Assembly (NCBI RefSeq): GCF_017491605.1
Contig: NZ_JAFGYY010000012.1
Span: 72,934 to 136,933, forward strand
Reading direction: 5' to 3'
Source: Pseudomonas sp. 30_B
GTDB taxonomy: Bacteria > Pseudomonadota > Gammaproteobacteria > Pseudomonadales > Pseudomonadaceae
DNA: 64,000 nt
The notes under the pieces are model-generated. The model did no database searches and had not been told where the DNA came from. It was given only the letters and a program-made list of their open reading frames with translations. The translations under genes were made by a program, and so were the position numbers. Below, in pieces: positions 24,427-35,158 of the stretch (positions within the stretch are counted from its first letter, which is position 1; every line of letters begins with the position of its first letter).

Positions 24427-27400
24427 ATGAACAAGATCTCCGCTCTGCTTGAGCGTCTGTCGCTGCGCAGCAAACTGATTCTGGGGCTGGTCGCGCTGCT
24501 CGTGCTGATCCTGCTGCTGGGTGTGCAAAGCCTCCGTACCCAGGCGTTGTTGAAGCGCGACATGGAGAAGCTGTATCAGGAAGACCTGGTCGGCGCGGCC
24601 CATCTTCAGGAGGCGCGTGCCCTGTTGCCACGCCTGGTCCTGGAGCAGCAGCTTGCCGTGGGTACCAGCAGCGCAGAAGTCCGCGTCAATGCCCTGGAGC
24701 AGATGAATAATGCCCAGCGGCGCTTGCAGGAGTCCCTGGCCCTGGCGAAACCGGTCCTGCGCCTTCCGCAGAGCCATGTGCTGATGGCCGAGCTGGAAGT
24801 ACTGGTGGATCGCATTCGGCGCGGCGGTGAGGAAGCGCTGGACCTGGCAGGCAGGGGGTATCAGGGTCAGGCCTTGGCGCAGCTCAGCAGCAATGATTTC
24901 CAGAGCCTGAATCAACGGGCCGACGAAGTGCTCAACCGCATGGCCCAGGTCAAGGAGAACTTCATCCATGACACGGCCAAGCAGATCGCCGATTACGCCC
25001 AGGCCAGCACCACGCTGACCTATATCCTGCTGCTGGGCGGGCTGGCGCTGGCGCTGCTGTTCTCCGGGTTGATGAGCCGTTCGATCCGGCAGCCGCTCAA
25101 CCGCGTGCGCGTCGCGGTCGACCAGTTGGCGACGGGGCAGCTCGACCAGCCTATCCCGCATACCGACCTGCAGAACGAGACCGGCGACATGGCGCGCGCC
25201 ATTGCCACCTTGCAGACCAAGGCCCAGCAACTGGAGCGTCAACGCTGGATCCAGGCACAGACGGCGCAATTGCAGGCTGACCTGCCGCAGGCGACTGCAC
25301 CGGATGAACTGGCCCAGAGCTTCCTCCGGCATATGGCCGGCATGCTCGGCATCTGCCAGGGAGTGGTCTACGGTCTGCGCCAGGGCAGCGATCATCTGGA
25401 GCTCATGAGCAGCTACGCCATCGATCCGGAGTATCCGCCCAAGCCGGTGGTGGCGCTGGGCTCCGGCCTGGTTGGGCAGTGCGGGCTCGACGGTGTGCCG
25501 CGCCAGTTCGATGGTGTGCCGCCGGAGTTCGGCCGGCTGCAGTCCGAGTTGGGCGAACTGCCTGCCAGTTATCGGCTGCTGCACCCGATCCAGCGAGGTA
25601 ACCGGTTGCACGGCGTGCTCGAATTGGCCGGGGTCCGGCCCCTGGGCGAGCGCGAGATGGCCCTGCTGCATGAAACGCTGCCCAGACTGGCCGGCGCCAT
25701 GGCGCTGCTGGAGCGCAATCTGGCGGTGCAGGAGCTACTGGAGGAGACACGCCGGCAGGCCGACGAAATGGGCGCCCAGGCGCTGCAACTGGAGCGCCAG
25801 GCGCAAGAGCTGGAGGCTCAGCAGGGTGCCCTGCGCTCCACCGAGGCCTGGTACCGGGGCATCATCGAAGCGTCGCCGGACGGCATGCTGGTGATCGACG
25901 AGGGCGGCCACATCCTGATGACCAACCCGCAGTTGGACAGCCTGTTCGGCTATGCGCCCGGCGAGCTGATCGGCGAGTCCATCGAGTGCCTCGTGCCGCC
26001 CGCCGTGCGGGGGCGCCATGTGGCACTGCGCAACGGTTTCATCGGCCATGGCGGGACCCGGCAGATGGGCGGCTCCCTGGAGAACCTGCAGGGCATGCGC
26101 AAGGACGGCAGCTTCTTCTCCGTGGAAATCGGGCTTTCGCACCTACCGGCCCTGGAAGGGCGCGGTACCTGCGTGTGCGCCTCGGTGCGCGATGTCAGCG
26201 ACCGCCGGGCAATGGAAAGCAAGCTGCGTACCGCTAGCGATCGCCTGAGCCTGGCCCAGGAGGCCGGCGACATCGGCCTGTTCGACGTCGACTTCGTGAA
26301 TGACACGGATTACTGGACGCCCCAGCTGGAGAAGATGTTCGGGCTCGAACCCGGCGGTTTCGGTGGAACGATGGCGGCGTGGAAGGCGTTGCTGCATCCC
26401 GATGATGCCGAAGCGGTCGACCGGGCCTATGCGGAGGCCGCCGCCAGCGGGGCTGATCGCTACGAGTGCGACTTCCGTATCGTCCGGCAGAACGACGGTG
26501 AAGTGCGCACCTTCAGGTCGCTGAGTCGCTTCACCCGGGCGCCTGACGGTACACCGTTGCGCGCGACCGGGGTGAACATCGACGTGACGGAGCTGGTCAA
26601 GGCCCGCGCGATGGCCGAGGAGGCGACCCGCGCCAAGAGTGATTTCCTGGCCAACATGAGCCATGAAATCCGCACACCGATGAATGCCATCATCGGCATG
26701 AGCCACCTGGCCCTGCGTACGGAACTGGATGCACGGCAGCGCAACTACATCGAGAAGGTGCATCGCTCGGCGGAAAACCTGCTGGGCATCATCAATGACA
26801 TCCTCGACTTCTCCAAGATCGAAGCCGGCAAGATGGAGATCGAGGTCATTCCCTTCTACCTGGAGGACGTACTGGAGAGCTTCGCCGGCATGGTCGGCCT
26901 GAAAGTGGAGGACAAGGGCCTGGAGCTGCTCTACAACATCCAGCCCAACCTGCCCACCGCACTACTGGGCGACCCGCTGCGCCTGGGGCAGATACTGATC
27001 AACCTGGGCAACAACGCCGCAAAGTTCACCGAGCGCGGCGAGATCGTGGTGGGCATGGAGCGCACCGGAGGCGACGACAAGCAGGTGGAGCTGCATTTCT
27101 GGGTGAAGGACACCGGCATCGGCATGACCCGGGAACAGTGCAAGCGGATGTTCCAGTCCTTCAGCCAGGCCGACAGCTCCACCACCCGCAAGTACGGCGG
27201 GACCGGGCTGGGCCTGGCGATTTCCAAGCACCTGGTGGAGCGGATGGGCGGGCGCATCTGGGTGGAAAGCGAACCCGGCCAGGGCTCGACCTTCCACTTC
27301 AGCCTGAGCCTGGCGCTGCAGGGCGAGGCGCAGCCTCGGCGCATGTTCACCGCCGATGAACTGCTCGGCACGCGGGTACTGGTGGTGGACGACAATGCCA

Positions 27401-28842
27401 GCGCCCGCGAAATCCTCTCCACCATGGCCAGCGGGTATGGCGTGGAGGTGGACGTGGCGGACAGCGGCGGCCTCGCCTTGCGGATGCTGGTGGAGGCCGA
27501 ACAGCGGGAGATGCCCTACGACCTGGTGCTGATGGATTGGCGCATGCCTGGCATGGACGGCGTGGAGACGGTACGGCGAATGCGCGAGGCAAACCTGACG
27601 CACACGCCATCGGTCATCATGGTGACGGCCTTTGGCCGGGAGGATGTGCGCGAACAGGCTGAGCGTCAGAATGTGCACCTGCCCGTGGTGCTGACCAAGC
27701 CGGTGACCCCCTCCACCTTGCTGGAGGCTTTGGGCACCGTGCTCGGCAAGGTGCCGCACGCCGGAACCCGCGCCAGTGAACGCTTCGGGCAGAGTACCAA
27801 CGATGTGGCCAGCCTGAAGGGCGCGCGCCTGCTGCTGGTGGAAGACAACGAACTCAACCGGGAACTGGCCTGCGAGCTGCTGCAGAGCGTGGGTATCGAA
27901 CTCTGCCAGGCCTTCGACGGGCAACAGGCTCTCGACCTGCTGGAGCGGGACGCCGAGTTCGATGGCGTATTGATGGACTGCCAGATGCCGGTCATGGATG
28001 GCTATACCGCAACGCGCCATATCCGCCAGCAACCCCGATTCGCCGAAATGCCGGTGATCGCGATGACTGCCAATGCCATGGCTGGCGATCGCGAGCAGGC
28101 GCTGGCATGCGGCATGAACGACCATATTTCCAAGCCGCTGAACGTGACCGACATGTTCGCCACGCTGGCCAGGTGGATCAAGCCGGGAGCCGGCCGCAAG
28201 CCAGCGGCGCCGCCGGCGAATGCTCTGCCGGCCGCACCGGCGACGGGGTTGCCCGAGAGCCTGGCGGGTATCGACATGGAGGCGGGGCTTGCGACCTGCA
28301 TGGGCAACCGCGACCTTTACCTGCGCCTGCTGCGTAAGTTCCATGCCAGTCAGTCGCGCTTTGCGGAAGAGTTCCAGGCGGCCCGTACCAGCGACGATCC
28401 CACGGCGGCGGCGCGGCAGGCCCATAGCTTGCGCGGCACCGCCGGCAATATTGGTGCGAAGAAGGTGGCGCAGGCCGCCGGCGCCTTGGAGCAGGCGTGT
28501 CTCTCCGGCGAGGCCGCTGAGCGGATCCAGGCCTGTCTCACCGAGGTCGAGCAGTGCCTGGGACCTGTGCTGGATGCACTGGCCGGACTACTCCCTCCGA
28601 GCCCCACCGCCGAGCCGACGACCGTCACGCTGCGTACTCATCCGCAGTTCGGCGCCCGTCTCGCCGAGTTGAAGCGGTTGCTGGACGAATGCGACATGCT
28701 CGCCGTGGACAGCCTGAAAGCACTGCAGGCCATGGTGCCCGGTTCCGCGGAAGCGGCACTGCTGAACCAGGTGGCGCAGCAGGTCGAGCTGTTCGAGTTC
28801 GACAAGGCCCTGGAGTTGCTGCAGGGGTTGCAGGACGGATAG
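24427..28842 (+). CDS. Hybrid sensor histidine kinase (HAMP-GAF-PAS-PAS-HK-REC-REC-HPt)
   Basis: This 1471-residue inner-membrane kinase has two transmembrane segments (about residues 16-36 and 198-217), with a periplasmic helical region between them and a HAMP domain after. A GAF-like region (about 275-430), a coiled coil and two PAS regions (about 475-720) follow. The dimerisation histidine is His746 ([10 protein letters not shown]), the ATPase has NLGNNAAKF and GTGLGLAIS, and receiver Asps are D1037 and D1184. The HPt histidine is His1333 ([10 protein letters not shown]). All phosphorelay sites appear intact. It is cotranscribed with the HD-GYP regulator, which may accept the phosphoryl group from the HPt. 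The signal is unknown. Confidence 0.93.
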   Translation: MNKISALLERLSLRSKLILGLVALLVLILLLGVQSLRTQALLKRDMEKLYQEDLVGAAHLQEARALLPRLVLEQQLAVGTSSAEVRVNALEQMNNAQRRLQESLALAKPVLRLPQSHVLMAELEVLVDRIRRGGEEALDLAGRGYQGQALAQLSSNDFQSLNQRADEVLNRMAQVKENFIHDTAKQIADYAQASTTLTYILLLGGLALALLFSGLMSRSIRQPLNRVRVAVDQLATGQLDQPIPHTDLQNETGDMARAIATLQTKAQQLERQRWIQAQTAQLQADLPQATAPDELAQSFLRHMAGMLGICQGVVYGLRQGSDHLELMSSYAIDPEYPPKPVVALGSGLVGQCGLDGVPRQFDGVPPEFGRLQSELGELPASYRLLHPIQRGNRLHGVLELAGVRPLGEREMALLHETLPRLAGAMALLERNLAVQELLEETRRQADEMGAQALQLERQAQELEAQQGALRSTEAWYRGIIEASPDGMLVIDEGGHILMTNPQLDSLFGYAPGELIGESIECLVPPAVRGRHVALRNGFIGHGGTRQMGGSLENLQGMRKDGSFFSVEIGLSHLPALEGRGTCVCASVRDVSDRRAMESKLRTASDRLSLAQEAGDIGLFDVDFVNDTDYWTPQLEKMFGLEPGGFGGTMAAWKALLHPDDAEAVDRAYAEAAASGADRYECDFRIVRQNDGEVRTFRSLSRFTRAPDGTPLRATGVNIDVTELVKARAMAEEATRAKSDFLANMSHEIRTPMNAIIGMSHLALRTELDARQRNYIEKVHRSAENLLGIINDILDFSKIEAGKMEIEVIPFYLEDVLESFAGMVGLKVEDKGLELLYNIQPNLPTALLGDPLRLGQILINLGNNAAKFTERGEIVVGMERTGGDDKQVELHFWVKDTGIGMTREQCKRMFQSFSQADSSTTRKYGGTGLGLAISKHLVERMGGRIWVESEPGQGSTFHFSLSLALQGEAQPRRMFTADELLGTRVLVVDDNASAREILSTMASGYGVEVDVADSGGLALRMLVEAEQREMPYDLVLMDWRMPGMDGVETVRRMREANLTHTPSVIMVTAFGREDVREQAERQNVHLPVVLTKPVTPSTLLEALGTVLGKVPHAGTRASERFGQSTNDVASLKGARLLLVEDNELNRELACELLQSVGIELCQAFDGQQALDLLERDAEFDGVLMDCQMPVMDGYTATRHIRQQPRFAEMPVIAMTANAMAGDREQALACGMNDHISKPLNVTDMFATLARWIKPGAGRKPAAPPANALPAAPATGLPESLAGIDMEAGLATCMGNRDLYLRLLRKFHASQSRFAEEFQAARTSDDPTAAARQAHSLRGTAGNIGAKKVAQAAGALEQACLSGEAAERIQACLTEVEQCLGPVLDALAGLLPPSPTAEPTTVTLRTHPQFGARLAELKRLLDECDMLAVDSLKALQAMVPGSAEAALLNQVAQQVELFEFDKALELLQGLQDG

Positions 28843-29093
28843 GTCCAAGCCGCTCAGTGCAGAAGTGCGGTGCACTCGATCATCCGTTGCATTCGTTCCG
28901 AACACCGATTGCAGCGAATTTGACCGGAATGGTTTGGAAGCATGATCGGCAGAGAGCGGCCAGAAGCTGCCTGCTAGGGCCGGCTGAAATCGCCCTATAG
29001 CTGCCGATTGGCTCTGTTGCCCGAAGGTGTCTACGACACGAGGGGCGATTCATGTAGCTTTGTCTCAAGCTTGGCGCGAGGGGAAAACTAGCA

Positions 29094-29957
29094 TTGGACG
29101 AGCAGGTAAACGAGGGACTCGCCGCCCTCCAAGGCGTGGTCAGCCAAAAGATGGGGCGGTGCATCCTCCGTCTCCAGCAGGTAGAGCTATTGACTAAGGC
29201 GATGCTGAGCTACAGCAGCATTGAGGGGCCGGCCGAGGAGCTGTCGGCTAACTTGGAGAAGCGCAAGAAGGCCTTAGCCAACAAAACATTGGGCCAACTT
29301 ACTGGCGAATTCGTTGGATCCTATGTGCGCCCCCTGGAAGAAGATGACACCCCAGAGGATCTCTCCGCAGATCCCAGGCCGTGCTATTTCCGAATGTCTT
29401 GGTGCGTTCAACTGGAGAGCGATGACCACACCAACCTGAAAGACGCACTCACGAACCTAGTCGCACTTCGGAATGACCTCGTGCATCACTTCGTGGAGCG
29501 CTTCGATGTGTTTAGTCCCGATGGTTGCGCGGCGGCCATCACCCATCTGGACGCAGCCTTCATCGAAATCGATACACAGGATCGTGTACTTCGCACCATG
29601 GCCAAGGCAATGGATGAAGTCCGGCAAGAGTTGGGGGCCCTTCTCGCCTCGGAGGAGGGCAACGATATGTTCGTCTACGGCATCATGCCGGGCGGTGCCC
29701 CCATGCACTGGCCAGCGACGACTATCGTGCACTGGTTGCAGAACGCCGAGCAGGCCTGTGCCATCAATGGATGGACGCGGCTGACGGATGCGATTCGCCA
29801 CATTGAGCTGCGGAACCAGGGGCTTACGCCGAGAAAGTACGGCTGCACAACGTGGCGCCAGTTAGTGCATGAGTCGAAGCTCTTCCAGACTGAGCGACGC
29901 CGAGAGCAACAGGCAGGCGGATCCGCTCTCTGGTATCGCAGCAAGCCACAGCTCTAA
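29094..29957 (+). CDS. Hypothetical protein with C-terminal OST-HTH/LOTUS-like domain
   Basis: This 287-residue protein has an N-terminal helical region of unknown type (residues 1-190, including 'LVALRNDLVHHF' near 125). The C-terminal 85 residues have the OST-HTH pattern: INGWTRLTD, then RKYGCTTWRQLVHESKLF and a final basic 'YRSKPQ'. LOTUS/OST-HTH domains bind RNA, often G-quadruplexes, and in bacteria often sit on NYN-type nucleases. No NYN domain is evident here. The start is TTG 29094 with GAGGGG upstream; ATG 29151 is an alternative. GC content and codon use are lower than in neighbouring genes, suggesting horizontal origin. Confidence 0.7.
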   Translation: MDEQVNEGLAALQGVVSQKMGRCILRLQQVELLTKAMLSYSSIEGPAEELSANLEKRKKALANKTLGQLTGEFVGSYVRPLEEDDTPEDLSADPRPCYFRMSWCVQLESDDHTNLKDALTNLVALRNDLVHHFVERFDVFSPDGCAAAITHLDAAFIEIDTQDRVLRTMAKAMDEVRQELGALLASEEGNDMFVYGIMPGGAPMHWPATTIVHWLQNAEQACAINGWTRLTDAIRHIELRNQGLTPRKYGCTTWRQLVHESKLFQTERRREQQAGGSALWYRSKPQL

Positions 29958-30131
29958 GTCAGCTAGCCATGCCACTCTGACTTGCCGCCCTTTTGCAGGC
30001 ACGTCTCAATGACCGCTGACCTCAGCCATTCACGACCGGCAGCTAAGGGTCGGAAACTGCCCCTTGTCAATGGCAGTGTCTCGATAAAAATGGATATTGC
30101 CGCTAGGCGTAATCATTCGGATTTGGGCTTT

Positions 30132-30440
30132 ATGGTAAATGGTAAGCGCATCATGGGTCTTGGATGGATGCTCCTGGCCCTCTCTACTTCATCAGAAGCG
30201 TCATCGATGCGATGTGGAACCTCCATCGTTGTGGAAGGTGACACTATGCAGCAAGTGCTGGATAAGTGCGGCCCTCCTGACTCAAAGGAAGTCTGGCAGC
30301 CGAAACTGAGGGTGAATGGTGTTCCTGAAAAGGGGGCGGCGAAGCTAGAGTTCTGGACATATGGCCCTTCTGGGGGCGTTTACCGAAAGCTGCGTTTCAT
30401 CGATGACCGTTTGGTTCAAGTCGAAATGGAACGCAAATAG
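30132..30440 (+). CDS. DUF2845-like small secreted protein
   Basis: From ATG 30132 this gives 102 residues with a short signal-like segment (MGLGWMLLALSTSSEAS) followed by SMRCGTSIVVEGDT. The motif pattern (C-G after the signal, VLDKCGPPD, 'LEFWTYGPSGG' and 'LRFIDDRLVQVE') matches DUF2845, a periplasmic family of unknown function. A longer in-frame start at 29982 adds 50 residues without a signal at the beginning, so it is disfavoured; ATG 30153 is also possible. The gene belongs to the same lower-GC patch as the OST-HTH gene. Confidence 0.65.
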   Translation: MVNGKRIMGLGWMLLALSTSSEASSMRCGTSIVVEGDTMQQVLDKCGPPDSKEVWQPKLRVNGVPEKGAAKLEFWTYGPSGGVYRKLRFIDDRLVQVEMERK

Positions 30441-30676
30441 CTCCTCTGCAAGAACTGAGAGCCTGAGGCAGTGCTGGCGTCTGAGCTTGATGTGCAGATC
30501 AATGCTCTGAACGCGCGTCGGGTCAACCTTCTCTACAACTCGCTGCTCAGCTCGGATGCAAGCCGAGTCAGAACGAATGCAACTGCAGGGTCAGACGAGT
30601 GCACTTGCGCAGCTCAGGATCGTCAGGGGCAACCGCAGGGTAGGGGGGGAGCAAGCGCGCTCCTGCAGGGGCGTGA
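30441..30676. other. Gene-poor gap before the bidirectional terminator
   Basis: No complete gene is supported. A short protein-like stretch begins around 30471 (SELDVQINALNARRVNLLYN), but it has no start, no ribosome site and soon turns into low-complexity translation. It may be the tail of a lost gene. Together with the terminator and the region to 30819, no other feature is seen. Confidence 0.35.
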
Positions 30677-30710
30677 AAAAGGGAGGCCGATGGCCTCCCT
30701 TTTCTGTTTG
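30676..30710. terminator. Bidirectional Rho-independent terminator
   Basis: A 12-bp stem (30677-30688 with 30692-30703) and 3-base loop has T-rich sequence on the plus side and an A-run before it that gives a T-run on the minus strand. It can end both the DUF2845 transcript and the minus-strand FadL transcript. Confidence 0.85.
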
Positions 30711-30819
30711 CATGGCCACCGGCTGAATCCACACCCCAGAGGTGCGCACAAGCAGTTGTCATCCGGCTGCGCTGCCGAACGCGACGATGCAGGCCTGCAA
30801 TCGGTTGACCGATCTTCGA

Positions 30820-32139
30820 TCAGTAGCGATAGGTCAATTGCACCGCCAGGCCGTTCGCGCTGCTGTTGAACTTCGCGCTGTAGTCTGGCTGAAGGCCGGA
30901 GTCGTTGGTCTGGTTGACCGATGCTTCGGAGTCCCACAGGTATCCGTACGCGGCGTCGATCGTCATGTCGCTGTTCGGCGAATAGGCCGCGCCCAGGGTG
31001 ACGGACTTGCGGTTGGCGACGGGGATGCGCACGCTCCGGTCGGCGTTGCGGAGCGGAGCGGGATCGTAGGCGAAGCCCGCGCGCAGCAGCCATTGGGGAT
31101 CCAACTGGTAAGACGCGCCAACCGCCGTCGACCAGGTATCGTGCCAGTTCAAATCTTCCCCTACCTGCCCAAGGCCAGCCGCCTGGCCGAGTGGAGAGAC
31201 ATTGCTGTTGACGGCCTCGAATTTCTTGAAGCGACTCCAGCGTGTCCAGGTGGTGCCCAGGTAGCCGGTCCAGCGATCATCGAAGTGATGGGTGATGGAG
31301 GTGTCCAGCGACTCCGGTGTATCGAGGTCGACCTTGGCGTCGTATTTCCCGTTCAAGGCCAGGAAGTCAGGGGCGTCTGAAATTTTTGTATGTCCCTTCA
31401 ACTCGTAGCTGACCTTGGAGTGATAGGTGACACCCCAGCTCGTCGCCTCGTTGAAGTCGACCAGGAAACCGATGTTGTAGCCAATGGCAGTATCGTCGCC
31501 TTTGATGGTGACCAGTGTTTCCTTGCCGTTATTCAAGTTGCCGGTGGCCAGATTGTTTTGAAGTTTCGCGTCGAAGCGGTTGAGGGTCGGGCCGCCACCG
31601 ATAGAGAGGTGTTCGTTTATTCGATACGCGATCGTTGGTTGCAGGGTGATGATACGGGTCATGCTGTACGAGCCGAAGTAGCGGCCCTGGAAAGTGTTTT
31701 CGTAATCGTTGACGAGACCGAAGGGTACATAGAGTCCCAATCCCACCGCCAGGCGCTCATCGATGGGGGTCGACATGTAGGCGAAGGGAATGACGGCGGT
31801 GGGTACCGAGTCGCCCTTGTTCGTCCCTGACGCCGTGCTTTCGACGTCGCTGATATCGTCGCTGACTGCGAGTACCGCGACGCCACCGCTCACTTCGCTG
31901 CGCCGTAACCGGGTCAGCCCGGCGGGGTTTCCATAGATCGTGCTGGCGTCCAGGGCGGAAGACGATCTTCCCGCGTAGGCGGTGCCCGCGCTGCTCGCGC
32001 TCTGCTCATTGAGCGTAAGGCCGTTGGCGAACGCCGTCGTCGAACTGCCGATCAATCCAGCGGTGGCGGCCGCCAGGACCCACGCCGAATAGTGTCGATG
32101 AGCGGGTTCCGCGCATTTCACGCAATGCTTCTGATACAT
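30820..32139 (-). CDS. FadL/OmpP1-family outer-membrane porin for hydrophobic compounds
   Basis: This 439-residue protein has a signal peptide ending near residue 38 (TTAFANG) and the FadL N-terminal hatch motif NEQSASSAGTAYAGRSS. It then has the DASTIYGNPAGLT stretch and a C-terminal aromatic residue (LTYRY) typical of beta-barrel insertion. FadL proteins carry long-chain fatty acids or hydrophobic aromatics across the outer membrane. It lies 161 bp downstream of an acyl-CoA ligase in the aromatic cluster, so it probably imports that pathway's substrate. It ends at the bidirectional terminator. Confidence 0.9.
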   Translation of the reverse strand: MYQKHCVKCAEPAHRHYSAWVLAAATAGLIGSSTTAFANGLTLNEQSASSAGTAYAGRSSSALDASTIYGNPAGLTRLRRSEVSGGVAVLAVSDDISDVESTASGTNKGDSVPTAVIPFAYMSTPIDERLAVGLGLYVPFGLVNDYENTFQGRYFGSYSMTRIITLQPTIAYRINEHLSIGGGPTLNRFDAKLQNNLATGNLNNGKETLVTIKGDDTAIGYNIGFLVDFNEATSWGVTYHSKVSYELKGHTKISDAPDFLALNGKYDAKVDLDTPESLDTSITHHFDDRWTGYLGTTWTRWSRFKKFEAVNSNVSPLGQAAGLGQVGEDLNWHDTWSTAVGASYQLDPQWLLRAGFAYDPAPLRNADRSVRIPVANRKSVTLGAAYSPNSDMTIDAAYGYLWDSEASVNQTNDSGLQPDYSAKFNSSANGLAVQLTYRY

Positions 32140-32300
32140 CCTTCACCTCTTCTTGTTTTTGTCGGGGCGCAGACGGAAACAGCAGGCAAAGCGCTGCCCG
32201 CCTGCGCATATGCCAGGATCGCCAGGGGTGGTTTTTCATTAACCGGCCTGCAAGGGCGCCGGTTGCCGCTGCGCTTTCGATCTACCGAAGCGGGACGGCT

Positions 32301-34202
32301 TCAGTCATGCCATTGGATCTGCAGGCTGTATCGCCCCAGGACGGGGGCCAGTGACGGTTGGAATGTTCCTGCGTAAATGTTCAGGAGCAGTCCGCGCTTG
32401 TTGTCCTGTATCGCTTCCACTCGAATGTCCGGAAGTCCCAGATCGGCAATTTCCCGTTTGACGACAGCGATGGCCTCGCGCTGTTGCAGGCCGGGTTTGA
32501 ATATCTTGCCCACCGCAGTCAGTGGCAGTTCGTTCAGGACTTCGACTCGCCTGGGAATCGCGGCACGTTCGCTGATGTGCTCGCTGGCGAATGCCAGGAG
32601 CGCTTCGCCGCTGCAGGAAACCCCCGGCTTCAACTGGACATAGGCCACCGGAACTTCGCCGGAATAGGCGTCCGGGCTACCGATTGCCGCAGCCAAAGCG
32701 ACGGCAGGGTGGGCTTGCAGCGCTTCCTCGATCTGCTTCGGGTCGATGTTGTGGCCGCCGCGGATGATCAGTTCCTTCTTGCGGCCGGTCAGCCAGAAGT
32801 AGCCCTCGGCGTCCTGGCGGCCGAGGTCGCCGGTGTTCAGCCAGCGTTGGCCGTCGATGTCGATCCAGATGCCCTGGTTGTGGCTTTGGTCCAGATAGCC
32901 GTCGAACAGATTCGGGCCGCGAATGGCGATGATGCCGACCTCGTCGGTGTGGGCGTCGCGTTCGTATTCGCCCGCGGGGTCGAGAATCACCGCACGCATG
33001 TCCTGGTAGGCGAGGCGTATGCCGATGGAGCCGACACGCCGCTCGCCATGGGGCGGGTTGACCGAGGAGACGCAGGCCCCTTCGGTCAGGCCGTATCCTT
33101 CGAGGATGCGCACGCCGGTCCGATTCTCGAATTCGCGGAACAGCTCGACCGGCATCGGCGCCGCGCCGCAGAGCGCATAGCGCAGGCTCGACAGGTCGCG
33201 GGTGGAAGGGTCGCACCTGAGCAGCGCCGAATAGACGGTTGGCACGCCGGAGAAGAAATTGATACCGAAGTGTTCGACCATGTCCCAGAAGTGGGGAATG
33301 ACCTCGGGATCGCGATAGCCCTGGGCCGTGCCGAGAATCACGTGATCGCCCTGGGACCAGGGCATCAGCCCGGTGACCAGTTGCCCGTTGACGTGGAAGA
33401 GGGGAAGGCCGCAGAAGATCACCTGGCTACCGCTGCGCGGTTGTAGGTGGGCGGCCATCGCCCAGGCGTTGAAGACTTCCGAGCCGTGCGTGCGCGTGGC
33501 GATCTTGGGCAGGCCGGTGGTGCCGCCGGTACAGAAGTAGGAGGAGCGCTCCTGCGGGCGAATCTGCCGGCCACTGGTGAGATGGGTTGCGGGTTGGGCG
33601 TCCATCAGGGCGCGCAGATCGTGGATGGGGACGCCGCTGTGCTGCGCCCGCTCCCGTTCTGCCAGGGCCCGGAGCACGGCGCGTTGCTGTTCGTTGGCAT
33701 AGGCCTCCACGCTCACCCAGACGACATGCCGGACCGCCGGCAAGTCGCCGAGCTGGGGGGCCAGTTTTGCCCAGGAGTCGCTGCCCGGCGTGGGAGCCAG
33801 CGTCACCACGACGGAGGCATTGGCCGACTGCAGCAGGCTGGCGATCTGCCGGGCTTCGAGCAGGGGGTTGATCGCCATGACGATGCCCGCAGCCTCGCCG
33901 CCCCAGATGGTGAAATGGGTCTCGGGCAGGTTGGGCAGGAGGAAGGCGACGACCTCTGTCGGCGTTATTCCCAGTGCATGGAAGGCGTTCGCCGCGCGGG
34001 TGATGTCCGCGAACAGCTGCGCGTAGGTCCAGTCGAAGGTGCGTCTGAAGTTCGAAGCCTGGGGAATGAAGCTCAGCGCCGGCGCATCGGGACAGCGCTC
34101 GGCGCTGCGGCGCAGGGCTTCATAGGTGCTCGCGGCCAGCAGGTGTTCCGCCAGCGGGGCGCTTTCGAGCGCCGTGATGTCGGCCAGTGTCTGCACGCTC
34201 AT
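32301..34202 (-). CDS. AMP-forming acyl-CoA ligase of the aromatic cluster
   Basis: This 633-residue enzyme has the ANL motifs: FCTGGTTGLPKIATRTH (A3 loop near residue 220), LEGYGLTEGACVSS (A5), 'WLNTGDLGRQDAEGYFWLTGRKKELI' in two steps (A7-A8), and GKIF near the C-terminus. It activates a carboxylic acid as its CoA thioester. The C-terminus is about 60 residues longer than usual. The ATG at 34202 overlaps the FAH gene stop by one base (TGATG), so the two are coupled. The substrate is probably a pathway intermediate with a carboxyl side chain; it is not identified here. Confidence 0.88.
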   Translation of the reverse strand: MSVQTLADITALESAPLAEHLLAASTYEALRRSAERCPDAPALSFIPQASNFRRTFDWTYAQLFADITRAANAFHALGITPTEVVAFLLPNLPETHFTIWGGEAAGIVMAINPLLEARQIASLLQSANASVVVTLAPTPGSDSWAKLAPQLGDLPAVRHVVWVSVEAYANEQQRAVLRALAERERAQHSGVPIHDLRALMDAQPATHLTSGRQIRPQERSSYFCTGGTTGLPKIATRTHGSEVFNAWAMAAHLQPRSGSQVIFCGLPLFHVNGQLVTGLMPWSQGDHVILGTAQGYRDPEVIPHFWDMVEHFGINFFSGVPTVYSALLRCDPSTRDLSSLRYALCGAAPMPVELFREFENRTGVRILEGYGLTEGACVSSVNPPHGERRVGSIGIRLAYQDMRAVILDPAGEYERDAHTDEVGIIAIRGPNLFDGYLDQSHNQGIWIDIDGQRWLNTGDLGRQDAEGYFWLTGRKKELIIRGGHNIDPKQIEEALQAHPAVALAAAIGSPDAYSGEVPVAYVQLKPGVSCSGEALLAFASEHISERAAIPRRVEVLNELPLTAVGKIFKPGLQQREAIAVVKREIADLGLPDIRVEAIQDNKRGLLLNIYAGTFQPSLAPVLGRYSLQIQWHD

Positions 34203-35158
34203 CAGGCTTCCCCCACGACGCGGTTGCGTTGCTCTCCCAGGTCGATCACGCCATCGGTGCTGCGAATGCGTGCTTCGACGAGGTCGCCGACTTTGAGGTA
34301 TTGCGGACGGCTTTCCTGCGCCTTGAGGAACAGTTTCCACTTGGTGGCTTCGGGCATCAGGGCGGCGATGCGCTGCTTGGCGGGCGAGGGGATGGACAGG
34401 GCGCAGCCGGCCGGCGTGCCGGTGGCGATCAGGTCGCCCGTATCCAGGTCCTGGACCGTCGAGAGTTCGGTCAGGGTTTCCGCGGGCCCATAGACCAGGT
34501 TGGCGGTGGAGTCCTCCTGGCGCACCTGGCCATTGACCGTCAGGCGCAATTGCAGGGCCTTGAGGTAGTGCATGTCCTTTTCGCCCAGCAGGCAGAGGTA
34601 GGGGCCGACCGGGCCGAAGGTGCGGAAACTCTTGCCTTTGTAGAACTGCATCTGCGGAATCTGGATGTCGCGGGCCGAGTAGTCGTTGACGATGACGACG
34701 CCGGCGATGAACTCGTGGAGGTTCTTGTCGGTGACGGAAACGGCGCCGCTGATCGCGCGTTTCATGATCAGGCCCAGCTCGATCTCATAGTCGAGGAAGC
34801 GTACGTTGCGCGGCTTGATCAGATCGCTGTCGGCGGCCACCAGGCAGCTGGTCGCCTTGGTGAAGATCATGTTGTATTTCTTCGCGTCGGGGTCCATGCC
34901 GGACTCGATCATGTGCTGGCGGTAGTTGGCGCCCTGGCAGACGAACTGCTGGTTGCGGGTCACCGGCGACAGCACCTTGACCTCGCTCTCGGCCAGTTCG
35001 CCGCCTCTCAGCCGGGCGAGTTCCTCGACGCTGTTCTGGCGGATGAAATCGCCGGTCGTGGCGAAGGCGCCGGGGATCGGGGTGATGCGTCCCTGGCGGA
35101 TCACGCCCCACTGGACGGTGTTCTGGTGTTCGAAACGGACGACATGTACGGCTGGCAT
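34202..35158 (-). CDS. Fumarylacetoacetate-hydrolase-family enzyme
   Basis: This 318-residue protein has the FAH metal-binding motifs: FLDYEIELGLIM (two Glu ligands), VVIVNDYSARD (Asp ligand), and TGTPAGCA near the C-terminus. Members cleave carbon-carbon bonds or hydrate/decarboxylate 2-oxo acids made by aromatic meta-cleavage. The ATG at 35158 is preceded by AGGAG at 8 nt. The frame extends upstream to 35308 and that extension looks like a Tat signal peptide, so an exported form cannot be excluded. It follows the extradiol dioxygenase gene and precedes the ligase gene. Hydrolysis of the ring-cleavage product is its likely job. Confidence 0.86.
   Translation of the reverse strand: MPAVHVVRFEHQNTVQWGVIRQGRITPIPGAFATTGDFIRQNSVEELARLRGGELAESEVKVLSPVTRNQQFVCQGANYRQHMIESGMDPDAKKYNMIFTKATSCLVAADSDLIKPRNVRFLDYEIELGLIMKRAISGAVSVTDKNLHEFIAGVVIVNDYSARDIQIPQMQFYKGKSFRTFGPVGPYLCLLGEKDMHYLKALQLRLTVNGQVRQEDSTANLVYGPAETLTELSTVQDLDTGDLIATGTPAGCALSIPSPAKQRIAALMPEATKWKLFLKAQESRPQYLKVGDLVEARIRSTDGVIDLGEQRNRVVGEA

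Noticed and set aside
30471..30620. Protein-like stretch (SELDVQINALNARR) resembling a gene tail
   Set aside because: No start codon with a ribosome site, stop just upstream, and the frame soon loses protein character. Too little to name a source gene; kept only as a comment.
32241..32264. AACCGGC/GCCGGTT inverted repeat before the FadL gene
   Set aside because: Only 7-bp arms, a 10-base loop and no T-run on either strand, so not a terminator; operator role cannot be supported.
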